From DATBLE01 sp963841405 (GTDB lineage: Bacteria > Actinomycetota > Thermoleophilia > Gaiellales > Gaiellaceae), in contig CAWJCM010000007.1 of NCBI GenBank assembly GCA_963841405.1, forward strand, positions 310,001-374,000: 64,000 nt of DNA. Direction: 5' to 3'. Made by a program: the position numbers and the translations under genes. Below the pieces are notes generated by a model. It did no database searches, was not told the DNA's origin, and was given only the letters and a program-made list of their open reading frames with translations. This document shows positions 25,487 through 33,374 of this stretch, one piece after another (positions within the stretch are counted from its first letter, which is position 1; every line of letters starts with the position of its first letter).

Positions 25487-26395
25487 CTACGGCGCGGGGA
25501 TTTCCCCGGCAGGGACGAGCAGCTTCTTCCCCTGGGCGCGCAGGCGCCGCTGCGTGCGGACGACGATCGCGGCACCGGCGGCGACGGAGATGCCGATTGC
25601 GATCGCCAGGTAGAGGTTCGGAACCTGCACGAGCTTCAAGCCGCTGATCGCCAGGACGTCGGCGAGGGCCAGCCGCAGCCAGGCCTCCGGGATCCGGACG
25701 GAGTAGTGGCTGCCGATCAGGACGCCGGGTACCGAGCCGATCAGCAGCCAGCCGACCGCGTGCATGTCGACGTTGCCGGCAACGAAGTGGCCGAAGCCGG
25801 CGACGTAGAGCAGCGCGGCCGCGTGGAGGATGTCCGTGCCGACGATCTTGTGCGCACCTAGCGGAAAGACGAACAGCATCGTCAGCGCGAAGAACGTTCC
25901 GCTCCCGACCGAGGTCAGACCGACGATGAAGCCGCCGAACACGCCGATCGCGATCGCCGCGAGACGGTCGCGCCACACCATGTCGAAACGATCGTCGTCG
26001 CCGACCGCCTTCTTCCTGACGAAGCTCTTCAGCACCAGCCCGGTCGCGCCGAAGAGCAGCGCGCCGCCGAGGACGTAGCCCATCGCCGAGGTCGCACTGT
26101 CCCCGTACTTGTGGGTCAGCCTCGTCCCGATCAGCACGCCGAGGAGCGAGAACGGGGCGCTGCCGACGAACATCCAGCCGGACAGCTGGGCGTGCACGGT
26201 ACCGAGGCTCCGGTGCCGGATCGCCCCGACCGTCTTGAAGATCGCGCCGTGCAGGATGTCCGTCCCGACGGCGAGCGTCGGCTTGAATCCGAAGACGATC
26301 ACCAGGATCGGCGTCATCAACGAGCCGCCGCCCATCCCGGTCATGCCGACCAGCACGCCGATCAGCAGGCCGGTGAGGACGAACTGCCAGGTCAT
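25487..26395 (-). CDS. TauE/SafE-family anion exporter (sulfite/sulfonate type)
   Basis: A 302-residue membrane protein with eight or so hydrophobic helices in two repeats. Each repeat starts with the family signature: G-M-T-G-M-G-G-G-S-L-M-T-P near residues 17-29 and G-L-T-S-V-G-S-G-T near 164-172. Members move sulfite, sulfoacetate, taurine or other organic anions. It is the last gene of the sulfur operon, separated from sat by 135 bp of structured repeat DNA. Export of sulfite overflow or of a sulfonate product would fit this position; uptake cannot be excluded. Confidence 0.83.
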   Translation of the reverse strand: MTWQFVLTGLLIGVLVGMTGMGGGSLMTPILVIVFGFKPTLAVGTDILHGAIFKTVGAIRHRSLGTVHAQLSGWMFVGSAPFSLLGVLIGTRLTHKYGDSATSAMGYVLGGALLFGATGLVLKSFVRKKAVGDDDRFDMVWRDRLAAIAIGVFGGFIVGLTSVGSGTFFALTMLFVFPLGAHKIVGTDILHAAALLYVAGFGHFVAGNVDMHAVGWLLIGSVPGVLIGSHYSVRIPEAWLRLALADVLAISGLKLVQVPNLYLAIAIGISVAAGAAIVVRTQRRLRAQGKKLLVPAGEIPAP

Positions 26396-26404
26396 CGGAC
26401 GCGA

Positions 26405-26522
26405 GGGAACCCATGGTTCCCCCGCGGGCCTCCTCCTTCTTGGAGCGGCAGGTCATGCGGCCCTTGCGCTCCGGCGAGACGCGGTCTCGCCTCCGTGCGC
26501 CGGCGCCTCGGCTCCAAGAAGG
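26405..26522. repeat. Nested inverted repeats between sat and the TauE-type gene
   Basis: GGGAACC-CAT-GGTTCCC (26405-26421) belongs to the GGGAACC palindrome family. CCTTCTTGGAGC (26435-26446) pairs with GCTCCAAGAAGG (26511-26522), enclosing a smaller hairpin GGCGAGAC-GCG-GTCTCGCC (26473-26491). The outer stem could attenuate or process the mRNA before the exporter gene. Confidence 0.65.
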
Positions 26523-26530
26523 TCACCGGC

Positions 26531-27667
26531 TCAGCTCCGGTAGGCCTCGATCAGGACTGCGGCGACTTCCGGCCGCGAGAACTCGACGGGCGGCGGCTCG
26601 CCGTTGCCGAGCAGCTCGCGCACCTTCGTCCCCGACAGGAAGACGTGGTCGTCGGACGGATGCGGGCACGTCTTCGCGCTCGCCATCGAGCCGCACGTCT
26701 TGCACCAGAACGAGTGCTCGAAGAACATCGGCTCGATGTCGAGCTCGTGCGGCTCGAACTCGTCGAAGATCAGCTGCGCGTCGTACGTGCCGTAGTAGCT
26801 GCCGACGCCGGCGTGGTCCCGGCCGACGATGAAGTGCGAACAGCCGTAGTTCTTGCGGCAGATCGCGTGCCAGATCGCCTCGCGCGGGCCCGCGTAGCGC
26901 ATCGCGGCCGGGAACGCGGAGATGAGGACGCGTTTGGCCGGGTAGTAGTTGCGGACGAGGACGTCGTAGCACTCCACGCGGGTCGCCGCAGGCACGTCGT
27001 CGGACTTCGTGTCGCCGACGAGCGGGTGGACGAGCAGGCCGTCGACCGTCTCCAGCGCGACCTTGGTCAGGTACTCGTGGGCGCGGTGGATCGGGTTGCG
27101 GGTCTGGAAGCCGACGACTCGCCGCCAGCCGCGCTCTGCGAAGATCGCCCGCGTCTCGGCCGGATCCCGGGCGAGCTCCGGGAACTGCGGCACCTGCCGC
27201 TCGAACACCGTGACCTTGCCCGCGAGGTACATCGGCCGCTGCGCGTACAGCCGCTCGACGCCCGGATGGGCGGCGTCGGTGGTCCGGTAGGCGAGCTCGG
27301 CCTCGCGCTCCCTGTCGTAGTCGTAGACGTCCTCGACCTCGAGGACGGCGACCGGCGTGCCGTACTCGTCCGTGAGCGCCACCTGGTCGCCCTGCGGTGG
27401 GCCTTCGACGGCCAGGCAGACCGGCAGCGACCATGGCAGGCCGTTGGCCAGCCGCATGTGCTCGAGCACCGACACGTAGTCGTCCCGGCCCATGAAGCCC
27501 TCGAGCGGCGACAGCGCACCCGAGGCGAGCATGTCGAGGTCGGAGAGCTCCCGCGAGGTCAGCTCGATCGTCTTCAGGTTCGCGAGGTCGTCCGGTGCCA
27601 TGCCGGTCCGGTCGACGAGCTCGCCCCCGTGGGGCATGATCAGCCGCTGGTCGGTGGCGACACTCAT
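26531..27667 (-). CDS. sat: ATP sulfurylase (sulfate adenylyltransferase)
   Basis: A 378-residue monomeric-type ATP sulfurylase that makes APS from sulfate and ATP. The ATP/sulfate site is Q188-T-R-N-P-I-H-R-A-H197, followed by G-R-D-H-A-G-V-G near residue 280. A C-x-x-C...C-P-H zinc-like cluster lies in the C-terminal domain (F-W-C-K-T-C-G), as in archaeal and bacterial dissimilatory-type Sat. No APS kinase domain is fused. The ATG overlaps the cysC stop as ATGA, so it is co-translated with cysC and cysH. Confidence 0.95.
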   Translation of the reverse strand: MSVATDQRLIMPHGGELVDRTGMAPDDLANLKTIELTSRELSDLDMLASGALSPLEGFMGRDDYVSVLEHMRLANGLPWSLPVCLAVEGPPQGDQVALTDEYGTPVAVLEVEDVYDYDREREAELAYRTTDAAHPGVERLYAQRPMYLAGKVTVFERQVPQFPELARDPAETRAIFAERGWRRVVGFQTRNPIHRAHEYLTKVALETVDGLLVHPLVGDTKSDDVPAATRVECYDVLVRNYYPAKRVLISAFPAAMRYAGPREAIWHAICRKNYGCSHFIVGRDHAGVGSYYGTYDAQLIFDEFEPHELDIEPMFFEHSFWCKTCGSMASAKTCPHPSDDHVFLSGTKVRELLGNGEPPPVEFSRPEVAAVLIEAYRS

Positions 27668-28263
27668 GCCACAACCTGCGCCGGAATCACGCCCAGCTCC
27701 TCGAGCTTCGCGATGACGACCTCGGCAGACTCCTCGGGCGTCTTGTCCTCGGTCTCGACGACGATCTCGGGGCTCTCCGGCTCCTCGTACGGGTCGTCGA
27801 CGCCCGTGAAGCCCTTGATCTCGCCGGCGAACGCCTTCGCGTACAGGCCGTTGACGTCCCGGCGAGCGCACTCGTCGAGCGACGTGGCGACGTAGACCTC
27901 GACGAACCGGCCGAACTCCTCGACCATTTCGCGCGCCTTCTGGCGCGTCCCGCGGTAGGGCGAGATCGCGGCCGCGATCACGGCGGCGCCCTGCCGCGTT
28001 AGCCGCGAGGCGACCCAGCCGATCCGCTCGATGTTCGTGTCGCGGTCCTCCTTCGAGAATCCGAGACCCTTCGAGAGGTGCTGGCGCACCGAGTCGCCGT
28101 CGAGGTACTCGACGATCAGGCCGCGGCGGTCGAGCTCGGGGCCGATCACGTGCGCGATCGTCGACTTGCCCGACCCGGACAGGCCGGTGAACCACAGCGT
28201 GAAGCCGCCATCGCGCACCCGGTCGGACTCGGGGTGCTCGTGGGCATGGATGTTCTGCGTCAT
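27664..28263 (-). CDS. cysC: Adenylylsulfate (APS) kinase
   Basis: A 199-residue P-loop kinase converting APS to PAPS. The Walker A loop is G27-L-S-G-S-G-K-S-T35, and L-D-G-D-S-V-R-Q-H-L begins near residue 53. The family's E-V-Y-V and D-P-Y-E-E-P segments follow near residues 130 and 165. The ATG at 28263 overlaps the cysH stop (ATGA). Because the neighbouring CysH carries the cysteine pairs of the iron-sulfur APS reductase type, PAPS made here may serve sulfation or 3'-phospho donors rather than reduction; that split is inference. Confidence 0.94.
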   Translation of the reverse strand: MTQNIHAHEHPESDRVRDGGFTLWFTGLSGSGKSTIAHVIGPELDRRGLIVEYLDGDSVRQHLSKGLGFSKEDRDTNIERIGWVASRLTRQGAAVIAAAISPYRGTRQKAREMVEEFGRFVEVYVATSLDECARRDVNGLYAKAFAGEIKGFTGVDDPYEEPESPEIVVETEDKTPEESAEVVIAKLEELGVIPAQVVA

Positions 28264-28943
28264 TTCTCTCCTTCTCCATGGATGCCGCACTCGAGCTTGT
28301 CGGAGCCTGCCCAGCGGCCTGCGCGCTCCTCCTCTTCCGGCGTCGTCGGCCGGGTGCAGGGAATGCAGCCGATCGAGCGGTACCCGGTCTCGTGCAGCGG
28401 GTTGTAGGGGATCTCGTTGACGTGGATGTACGCCCAGACGCGCTTCTCGTCCCAATCGGCGAGCGGGTGCAGCTTCCAGACGCAGTAGCGCTCCGACCAC
28501 TCGACCTTCTGCGTACCGGCGCGGCTCGGCGACTGGTCACGGCGGATGCCGGACGCCCAGGCGTCGTAGGGCTCGAGCGCGCGCACGAGCGGCTCGACCT
28601 TGCGGATCTCGCAGCAGCGGTCGGGGTCGCGCTCCCAGAGGTTGGGGCCCTCGCGGCGGTGTTGCGCGGCGACGGTGATCACCTCCGGCCGGACGAGGTT
28701 CAGGCCATAGCGCTCGACCAGCCGCTCGCGGGTCTCGTAGCTCTCGCGGAAGAAGAGCTGCGTGTCGAGCTCGACCACGTCGATCGGCAGCCCGAGCTCC
28801 GAGACCATGTGCACGAGGACAGAGGACTGCTTCTGCCACGAGCAGGTCAGGCCGAACCCGTCGCCGAACTGCTCGTAGCCCCAGACGAGCAGGTCCTCGG
28901 CGGAGATCGTCTCCTCAGGAAGGAGCAGGCTCGGCGTCGCCAA
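28260..28943 (-). CDS. cysH: Assimilatory APS reductase (CysH, [4Fe-4S] type)
   Basis: A 227-residue reductase releasing sulfite. C110-C111 in D-R-C-C-E-I-R-K and C193-x-x-C196 in I-G-C-I-P-C-T-R-P form the four-cysteine cluster that distinguishes APS reductases from PAPS reductases. The catalytic thiol is C219 in L-E-C-G-I-H-G near the C-terminus. The start codon lies 29 bp inside comA, so the sulfite producer and the sulfite-using ComA are tightly coupled. No sulfite reductase gene is present in the window. Confidence 0.92.
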   Translation of the reverse strand: MATPSLLLPEETISAEDLLVWGYEQFGDGFGLTCSWQKQSSVLVHMVSELGLPIDVVELDTQLFFRESYETRERLVERYGLNLVRPEVITVAAQHRREGPNLWERDPDRCCEIRKVEPLVRALEPYDAWASGIRRDQSPSRAGTQKVEWSERYCVWKLHPLADWDEKRVWAYIHVNEIPYNPLHETGYRSIGCIPCTRPTTPEEEERAGRWAGSDKLECGIHGEGEK

Positions 28944-29685
28944 GCAGGACCTCCTTCAGGGTGTCGCCCCTGAGGCCGAGCCGCAGGGTCTCGAGCGGGA
29001 TGACCTCCTCCGGCGGGATGTTGCCGAGGTTGACCTCGGACCCGAAGTGTCTGACGAACCACGCCTGCGACGACTTCGTCGGTGCCTCCCAGACCAGGTC
29101 GTGGAAGTCGATCGAGTGTGCGATCTCGTCGACGAGGCCGGTGCGCATCTCGCCGCTCGGCCGGAAGATGCCGGCGGTGCCCCCCTCGCGCGACTCGGTG
29201 ATCACCTTCCAGGCGCCGGCAGCCAGCTCCTCCTGGATCCACTGCACCCACTCGTAGGGCGCAAACACGACCTCGGAGTCCTTGGAGCCGACCTCGGAGA
29301 GGACGGTGAAGTCGCGGGCGAAGTCGGCGATCAGCTCCAGCTTGCGTCCCCGGGGGATCTCGACCGTGCCGTCGGAGATCTCGACGTGGGTGAGGCCGTG
29401 ACCGCCGAGCCAGCGCTTGTACTCGTCGAGCCTGTCGCGCGCGTAGACGACCTCGAAGAAGGTGCCGCCGATGACGACCGGCTTCTCGCGCAGCACCTCG
29501 AGCTTGCGTTCGAGGTTGGCCGTCACCCAGGCGGTGCCCCAGCCGAGCTTGACGATGTCGATGTAGTCGCCGGCGGTCTCGAGCACGTCCTCCCAGGCGC
29601 GCGGGCCGAGACCCTTGTCCAGGACGTGCGTGAGTCCGCCGTCGCGCGTGATTCCGAGGTCGAAGCCGTTGTCAGAGCCGGGCAT
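28915..29685 (-). CDS. comA: Phosphosulfolactate synthase
   Basis: A 256-residue TIM-barrel enzyme adding sulfite to phosphoenolpyruvate to give (2R)-phosphosulfolactate, known from coenzyme M synthesis and from Bacillus sulfolactate synthesis. Family stretches are D-I-V-K-L-G-W-G-T-A (residues 39-48), G-G-T-F-F-E-V-V-Y near 73, H-V-E-I-S-D-G-T-V-E-I-P near 99, L-S-E-V-G-S-K-D near 130, I-T-E-S-R-E-G-G-T-A-G-I near 160 and G-S-E-V-N-L-G-N-I near 212. Its start overlaps the hydro-lyase beta subunit stop by 14 bp and its end overlaps cysH by 29 bp. No ComB, ComC, ComD or ComE gene accompanies it. Confidence 0.93.
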   Translation of the reverse strand: MPGSDNGFDLGITRDGGLTHVLDKGLGPRAWEDVLETAGDYIDIVKLGWGTAWVTANLERKLEVLREKPVVIGGTFFEVVYARDRLDEYKRWLGGHGLTHVEISDGTVEIPRGRKLELIADFARDFTVLSEVGSKDSEVVFAPYEWVQWIQEELAAGAWKVITESREGGTAGIFRPSGEMRTGLVDEIAHSIDFHDLVWEAPTKSSQAWFVRHFGSEVNLGNIPPEEVIPLETLRLGLRGDTLKEVLLGDAEPAPS

Positions 29686-30274
29686 AGAGCTCCTTCAGCT
29701 TCTCCTGGGCGGCGGCCTGGACGTCGTGGTAGAGCGAGTTGCCGTGCGCGTCGATGCCGACGGTCAGCGGTCCGAAGTCCTTGACCCGGAACTTCCAGAG
29801 GCATTCGGGCATCAGCTCCTCCCAGGCCACCTCCTCGATCTCCTCGATCTGGGTGGTCTCGAGCGCGGCCGCGCCGCCGACGATCGCGAAGTAGACCATC
29901 CCGTGCCGCCGCATCGGCTCGATCGCTTCGTCCGGGAAGCCGCCCTTGCCGCAGATTGCGCGGACGGCGTACCGCTCGCCGAGCGGCTCGGTGAAGCGCA
30001 CCATCCGCGCGGAGGTGGTCGTACCGATGCAGAGCTTCTCGTAGCGGCCCCTCCCCGATGAATCAGTGCCGATCTTGCGCACGTTCGGGGCGGTGTGGAG
30101 CAGGAACGCACCGGTCAGGTCCATCGGCGGCTCCATCCCCTGGTCGAAGATCCGGATCTGCGTGCGGTCGCGGATACCGATGATGTGTCCCTGGACGACG
30201 ACCTCGTCGCCGGCGCGGAGCTTGAGGATCTCGGCCTCGTCCCGGATGGGGAAGGTCACTTCGTGCGTGGCCAT
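29672..30274 (-). CDS. Class I fumarase/L-tartrate dehydratase-type hydro-lyase, beta subunit
   Basis: A 200-residue protein matching the C-terminal (beta) domain of class I fumarases, made as a separate subunit. Recognisable parts are L-R-A-G-D-E-V-V-V-Q-G-H (residues 19-30), M-D-L-T-G-A-F-L-L-H-T-A-P-N near 51-64, the phosphate or carboxylate loop S-S-G-R-G-R-Y near 72, C-G-K-G-G near 109, and K-D-F-G-P-L-T-V-G-I-D-A-H-G-N near 166-180. It begins at the ATG at 30274 after AGGAAGGA, 97 bp downstream of the alpha subunit gene. The substrate could be malate/fumarate, tartrate or a sulfonated analogue; its position between the alpha subunit and comA makes the last worth testing. Confidence 0.88.
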   Translation of the reverse strand: MATHEVTFPIRDEAEILKLRAGDEVVVQGHIIGIRDRTQIRIFDQGMEPPMDLTGAFLLHTAPNVRKIGTDSSGRGRYEKLCIGTTTSARMVRFTEPLGERYAVRAICGKGGFPDEAIEPMRRHGMVYFAIVGGAAALETTQIEEIEEVAWEELMPECLWKFRVKDFGPLTVGIDAHGNSLYHDVQAAAQEKLKELYARL

Positions 30275-30371
30275 CAGAGCCGTGTCCTTCCTCGTGACGT
30301 TGCCATCCCGGTCTCTGAGACTGGGGTGGGAACAATTGCGTGACGATTCGTCCACAGGGGTCCGGACATCG

Positions 30372-31274
30372 CTAGGCCTCCCGGTCGTACTCGACGGTGC
30401 CGTCGGCGGCCAGGTGAGCGGTCGCCCGCCGGGCGGCCCAGCACTGGTAGTTGACCGCAACCGGATTGAGGGTCATGTGGGTGTCCGCGTGCTCGATGTG
30501 GCAGTTGAGGACGGTGACGTCGCCGCCGAGCCCCATCGGGCCGATGCCGGTCTCGTTGAGCAGTTGGAAGAGTTCCTCTTCCAACTGGGCAACTACGGGG
30601 TCCTGGTTGCGGGTTCCGATGGGGCGGGCGATCGCTTCTTTCGCGAGGTACATCGCATAGTCGGCCGAGCCGCCGATGCCGACTCCGACGATTCCCGGCG
30701 GGCAGGGCTTGCCGCCGGCGCCGACGATCGATTCGAGCACGAACTGCTTGATCCCCTTCACCCCGTCGGCGGGGACGCACATCTTCAGAAAGCTCATGTT
30801 CTCGGAGCCGGAGCCCTTGGGCACGCACTTGACGTCGAGCCCGTCCCAGTCGGGGACGAACTCCCAGTGGACGATCGGCAGCCGGTACCCGGTGTTCGGA
30901 CCGGTGTTCTCGCGGGTGATGGTGTGGACGGCGTTCGAGCGCAGCGGGTGCTCGACGGTTGCGCGCTCGGTGCCGGCCTTCAGCGCCTGGTAGATCCGTG
31001 CCGGATGGAGCGGGAAGTGCTCGCCGACACGGCAGGTGTAGACGGCGATCCCCGTGTCCTGGCAGACGAGGTTCTTCTGCTCGTCCGCAACGTGAACGTT
31101 GCGGACGATGGTGTCCAGCACCCGCCGTCCCGGGACCGATGTCTCGCGCTCTCTGGCGGCATCGAGAGCATCGCGCAGGTCCCGGGGGATGTCCTTCAGC
31201 GCCCAGACGTAGAGGTGCGCAGCCGCCTCGAGGACTACGTCCTCGAGGCGGCTGGAAACGTCCGTGGCTGCCAT
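30372..31274 (-). CDS. Class I fumarase/L-tartrate dehydratase-type hydro-lyase, alpha subunit
   Basis: A 300-residue iron-sulfur subunit. The three cluster cysteines are C71 (V-C-Q-D-T-G), C191 (P-C-P-P-G-I-V-G-V-G-I-G-G) and C278 (Y-Q-C-W-A-A-R-R). The oxyanion segment R-S-N-A-V (112-116) and G-S-G-S-E-N (154-159) are also family-like. With the beta subunit it forms a [4Fe-4S] hydro-lyase adding or removing water from a 2-hydroxy diacid. It starts 2 nt after the flavoprotein stop. Physical linkage to comA, cysH, cysC and sat is unusual for a TCA-cycle fumarase. Confidence 0.9.
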   Translation of the reverse strand: MAATDVSSRLEDVVLEAAAHLYVWALKDIPRDLRDALDAARERETSVPGRRVLDTIVRNVHVADEQKNLVCQDTGIAVYTCRVGEHFPLHPARIYQALKAGTERATVEHPLRSNAVHTITRENTGPNTGYRLPIVHWEFVPDWDGLDVKCVPKGSGSENMSFLKMCVPADGVKGIKQFVLESIVGAGGKPCPPGIVGVGIGGSADYAMYLAKEAIARPIGTRNQDPVVAQLEEELFQLLNETGIGPMGLGGDVTVLNCHIEHADTHMTLNPVAVNYQCWAARRATAHLAADGTVEYDREA

Positions 31275-31276
31275 GA

Positions 31277-32473
31277 CTAGCTCCTAGCCTTCTCGAATGC
31301 GGCCTTCCCGGCGCGTCTGCCGAAAACCGCGCATTCGAGAAGGCTGTTGCCCATCATCCGGTTGCGGCCGTGCGTACCGCCCGCGATCTCGCCGCACGCG
31401 AAGAGACCCTCGAGCGTTGTCTCGCCCTCCGTGTCGATCACCAGGCCGCCGTTCTGGTAGTGGAGCACAGGGTAGGTGAGGATCGGCTCGCGCAAGGGGT
31501 CGATACCGGCCGCCCGGTAGCGCCGCAGCATGTACGGCAGCGACACCTCCGCGTCGGCCTCGGGAATCCGGGTCGTGTCGAGCAGCACCGCCGGACGCCC
31601 GTCCGGCGTCTCCACGCCGGCACCCTTCTCGACCTCCTCGAAGATCGCCTGCGAAACCGCGTCGCGCGGCCCCAGCGAGTCTGTGAACTCCTCGCGCTCT
31701 TCGTTCAGGAGCACCGCTCCGTAGGCGCGCGTGGTCTCGGGGATCGAGTAGCCCTGCATGTTGGCCGGCCACGCGCCGCCGTTCGGGTGGTACTGGAGCG
31801 CGTCGAGGTCGCGCACCTCGGCGCCCAGGCCGAGCGCGATTCGGGTCACCTCGCCCGTCGCCCCGCGATGGTTGGTGGAGAGCTCGCCGCGCTCCTCGGC
31901 CTCCTTGTAGCAACGGCCCCCCGCCGCCAGGACGACCGCAGCCGCGTCGACCTCCTGGTCGCCGAGGCGTGCGCGCCAGCCTGATCCGCTCGTCGAGTCG
32001 AGATCGACGAGCGGGGAATGGGGCAGCTTCGCGATCTCCGAGCCCTCCACAGCCGCGCGCAGCGCGCTCGTGATGGCAAGCCCCGTTCTGTCTCCCACCT
32101 GGAGCAGGCGCTTGCGCGACGCCCCGCCGCACTTGGCGATCCGATATCCGCCGTTGTCGCGGGTGAACTCGACTCCCAGCTCCTCTAGCCAGTGGATCGC
32201 CGACTGTGCGTCACCCGTCAGGACCTCGACCAGGCGCATGTCAGCCGTCTCGTGGCTCGACTTCCAGACGTCTTCGGCGTGCAGCTCGGGCGAGTCGTCC
32301 GCGCCGAACGACGCCTGGATGCCTCCCTGCGCCTTGGCGGAGTTGCACGACTGGAGCGAGCCCTTCGTCGCGACCGCGACACGGGCGCCGGCGCGCTCGG
32401 CGGTTACCCCGGCGGCGAGACCGGAGGCTCCGCTGCCGACCACGAGCACGTCGAAGGAAAGCCGCCCGGCCAT
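31277..32473 (-). CDS. FAD-dependent fumarate-reductase/succinate-dehydrogenase-like flavoprotein
   Basis: A 398-residue single-polypeptide member of the SdhA/FrdA/NadB group. The FAD loop is G13-S-G-A-S-G18. Active-site residues known from fumarate reductases can be placed: H229 (L-Q-Y-H-P-N-G), R270 (P-R-D-A-V-S), H338 (L-H-Y-Q-N-G-G) and R372 (T-H-G-R-N-R-M). It is short: the C-terminal helical domain of L-aspartate oxidase and SdhA is absent, and there is no iron-sulfur or membrane partner gene nearby. It is the first gene of the sulfur operon, 7 nt downstream of a TATCGT -10. It should oxidise or reduce a C4-like dicarboxylate or a sulfonate analogue. Confidence 0.85.
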   Translation of the reverse strand: MAGRLSFDVLVVGSGASGLAAGVTAERAGARVAVATKGSLQSCNSAKAQGGIQASFGADDSPELHAEDVWKSSHETADMRLVEVLTGDAQSAIHWLEELGVEFTRDNGGYRIAKCGGASRKRLLQVGDRTGLAITSALRAAVEGSEIAKLPHSPLVDLDSTSGSGWRARLGDQEVDAAAVVLAAGGRCYKEAEERGELSTNHRGATGEVTRIALGLGAEVRDLDALQYHPNGGAWPANMQGYSIPETTRAYGAVLLNEEREEFTDSLGPRDAVSQAIFEEVEKGAGVETPDGRPAVLLDTTRIPEADAEVSLPYMLRRYRAAGIDPLREPILTYPVLHYQNGGLVIDTEGETTLEGLFACGEIAGGTHGRNRMMGNSLLECAVFGRRAGKAAFEKARS

Positions 32474-32480
32474 CCGCCGG

Positions 32481-32486
32481 ACGATA
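32481..32486 (-). promoter_or_regulatory. Putative leaderless -10 element of the sulfur operon
   Basis: On the minus strand TATCGT ends 7 nt before the ATG of the flavoprotein, matching the TANNNT consensus and spacing of leaderless actinobacterial promoters. No clear -35 is seen. The promoter would fit in the 34-bp gap after uppP. Confidence 0.45.
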
Positions 32487-32507
32487 CCAGAATGCTAATG
32501 TGAAGAA

Positions 32508-33374
32508 TTAGAGAGCGAAATAGATCGTCATCGCCAGGCCCGCGCAGAAACAGTAGATCGCAAAGGGCGTCAGCCGGTTGGTGTGGAAGTAGCGCATCAG
32601 GAACCGGACGGAGAGATAGGCGGAGAACGCGGCGCACACCGCCCCGACGAGCGTCTGGCCGCGCACGCCGTTGCCAGTCGACCCGAGCAGGTCCGGGAGC
32701 TTGAGAATCGCCGCTGCGAAGATGATCGGCGTCGCCAGGAGGAACGCGAACCGCGCGGCGTCCGCGTTCGACAGGCCGGCGAGCAGACCGCCGCTCATGG
32801 TCGCGCCCGAGCGGGAGAAGCCGGGGATCAGGGCGAGCGCCTGGGCCGCGCCGATACCCGCCGACTCCTTCCAACCGAGCTCCGTGGCAATGCGAGTGTC
32901 GGCAACCTCCGAATCCGCGTCCTCGACCGCCGGCGCCCGACGCCGCAGCAGCTCCGCGCCGTAGAGGAGAACACCGTTCAGCGTCAGGAAGATCGCGGCC
33001 GACTCCGCGGAGGTGAACACGGAGCGGAGCTTGTGCTCGAGCAGGAGGCCGAGAATGCCGGCCGGGATGGTTCCGACCACCAGCAGCCAGCCGAGCTTGG
33101 CGTCCGAGTCGTCGGGCGCGATCTGCCGATCGCGCAGGCTGCGCAGGATCCCCGTGACGATCCGCACCCAGTCCGACCAGAAGAAACCCAGCAGCACGAG
33201 TGCGGTCGCGAAGTGCGTGCCGACCAGGAAGACCAGGAAGAAGTTGTCGTTGTCCTTGATGTCCCAGCCCAGCAGCTTCGCCAGGATCACGCTGTGGCCG
33301 AGGCTCGAGATCGGGAACAGCTCGGAGACACCCTGAAGCAGGCCGAGCACGATCGCCTGCCAGTACGAGATCAC
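32508..33374 (-). CDS. uppP: Undecaprenyl-diphosphatase UppP/BacA
   Basis: A 288-residue membrane phosphatase recycling undecaprenyl diphosphate to the monophosphate lipid carrier for peptidoglycan and glycan export. Motif 1 is G-V-S-E-L-F-P-I-S-S-L-G-H (about residues 15-27), with the catalytic glutamate and histidine; motif 2 is P-G-F-S-R-S-G-A-T near 182-190. About eight hydrophobic helices are visible. The start is a GTG at 33374, overlapping the stop of the small His-rich membrane protein (GTGA). Confidence 0.93.
   Translation of the reverse strand: MISYWQAIVLGLLQGVSELFPISSLGHSVILAKLLGWDIKDNDNFFLVFLVGTHFATALVLLGFFWSDWVRIVTGILRSLRDRQIAPDDSDAKLGWLLVVGTIPAGILGLLLEHKLRSVFTSAESAAIFLTLNGVLLYGAELLRRRAPAVEDADSEVADTRIATELGWKESAGIGAAQALALIPGFSRSGATMSGGLLAGLSNADAARFAFLLATPIIFAAAILKLPDLLGSTGNGVRGQTLVGAVCAAFSAYLSVRFLMRYFHTNRLTPFAIYCFCAGLAMTIYFAL

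Noticed and set aside
23052..26456. One very long (1134-residue) leftward frame covering the ligase and the genes upstream
   Set aside because: Its N-terminal two thirds are arginine-rich shadow sequence of the TauE-type and FlgD-Ig genes; the real ligase starts at the GTG at 24554.
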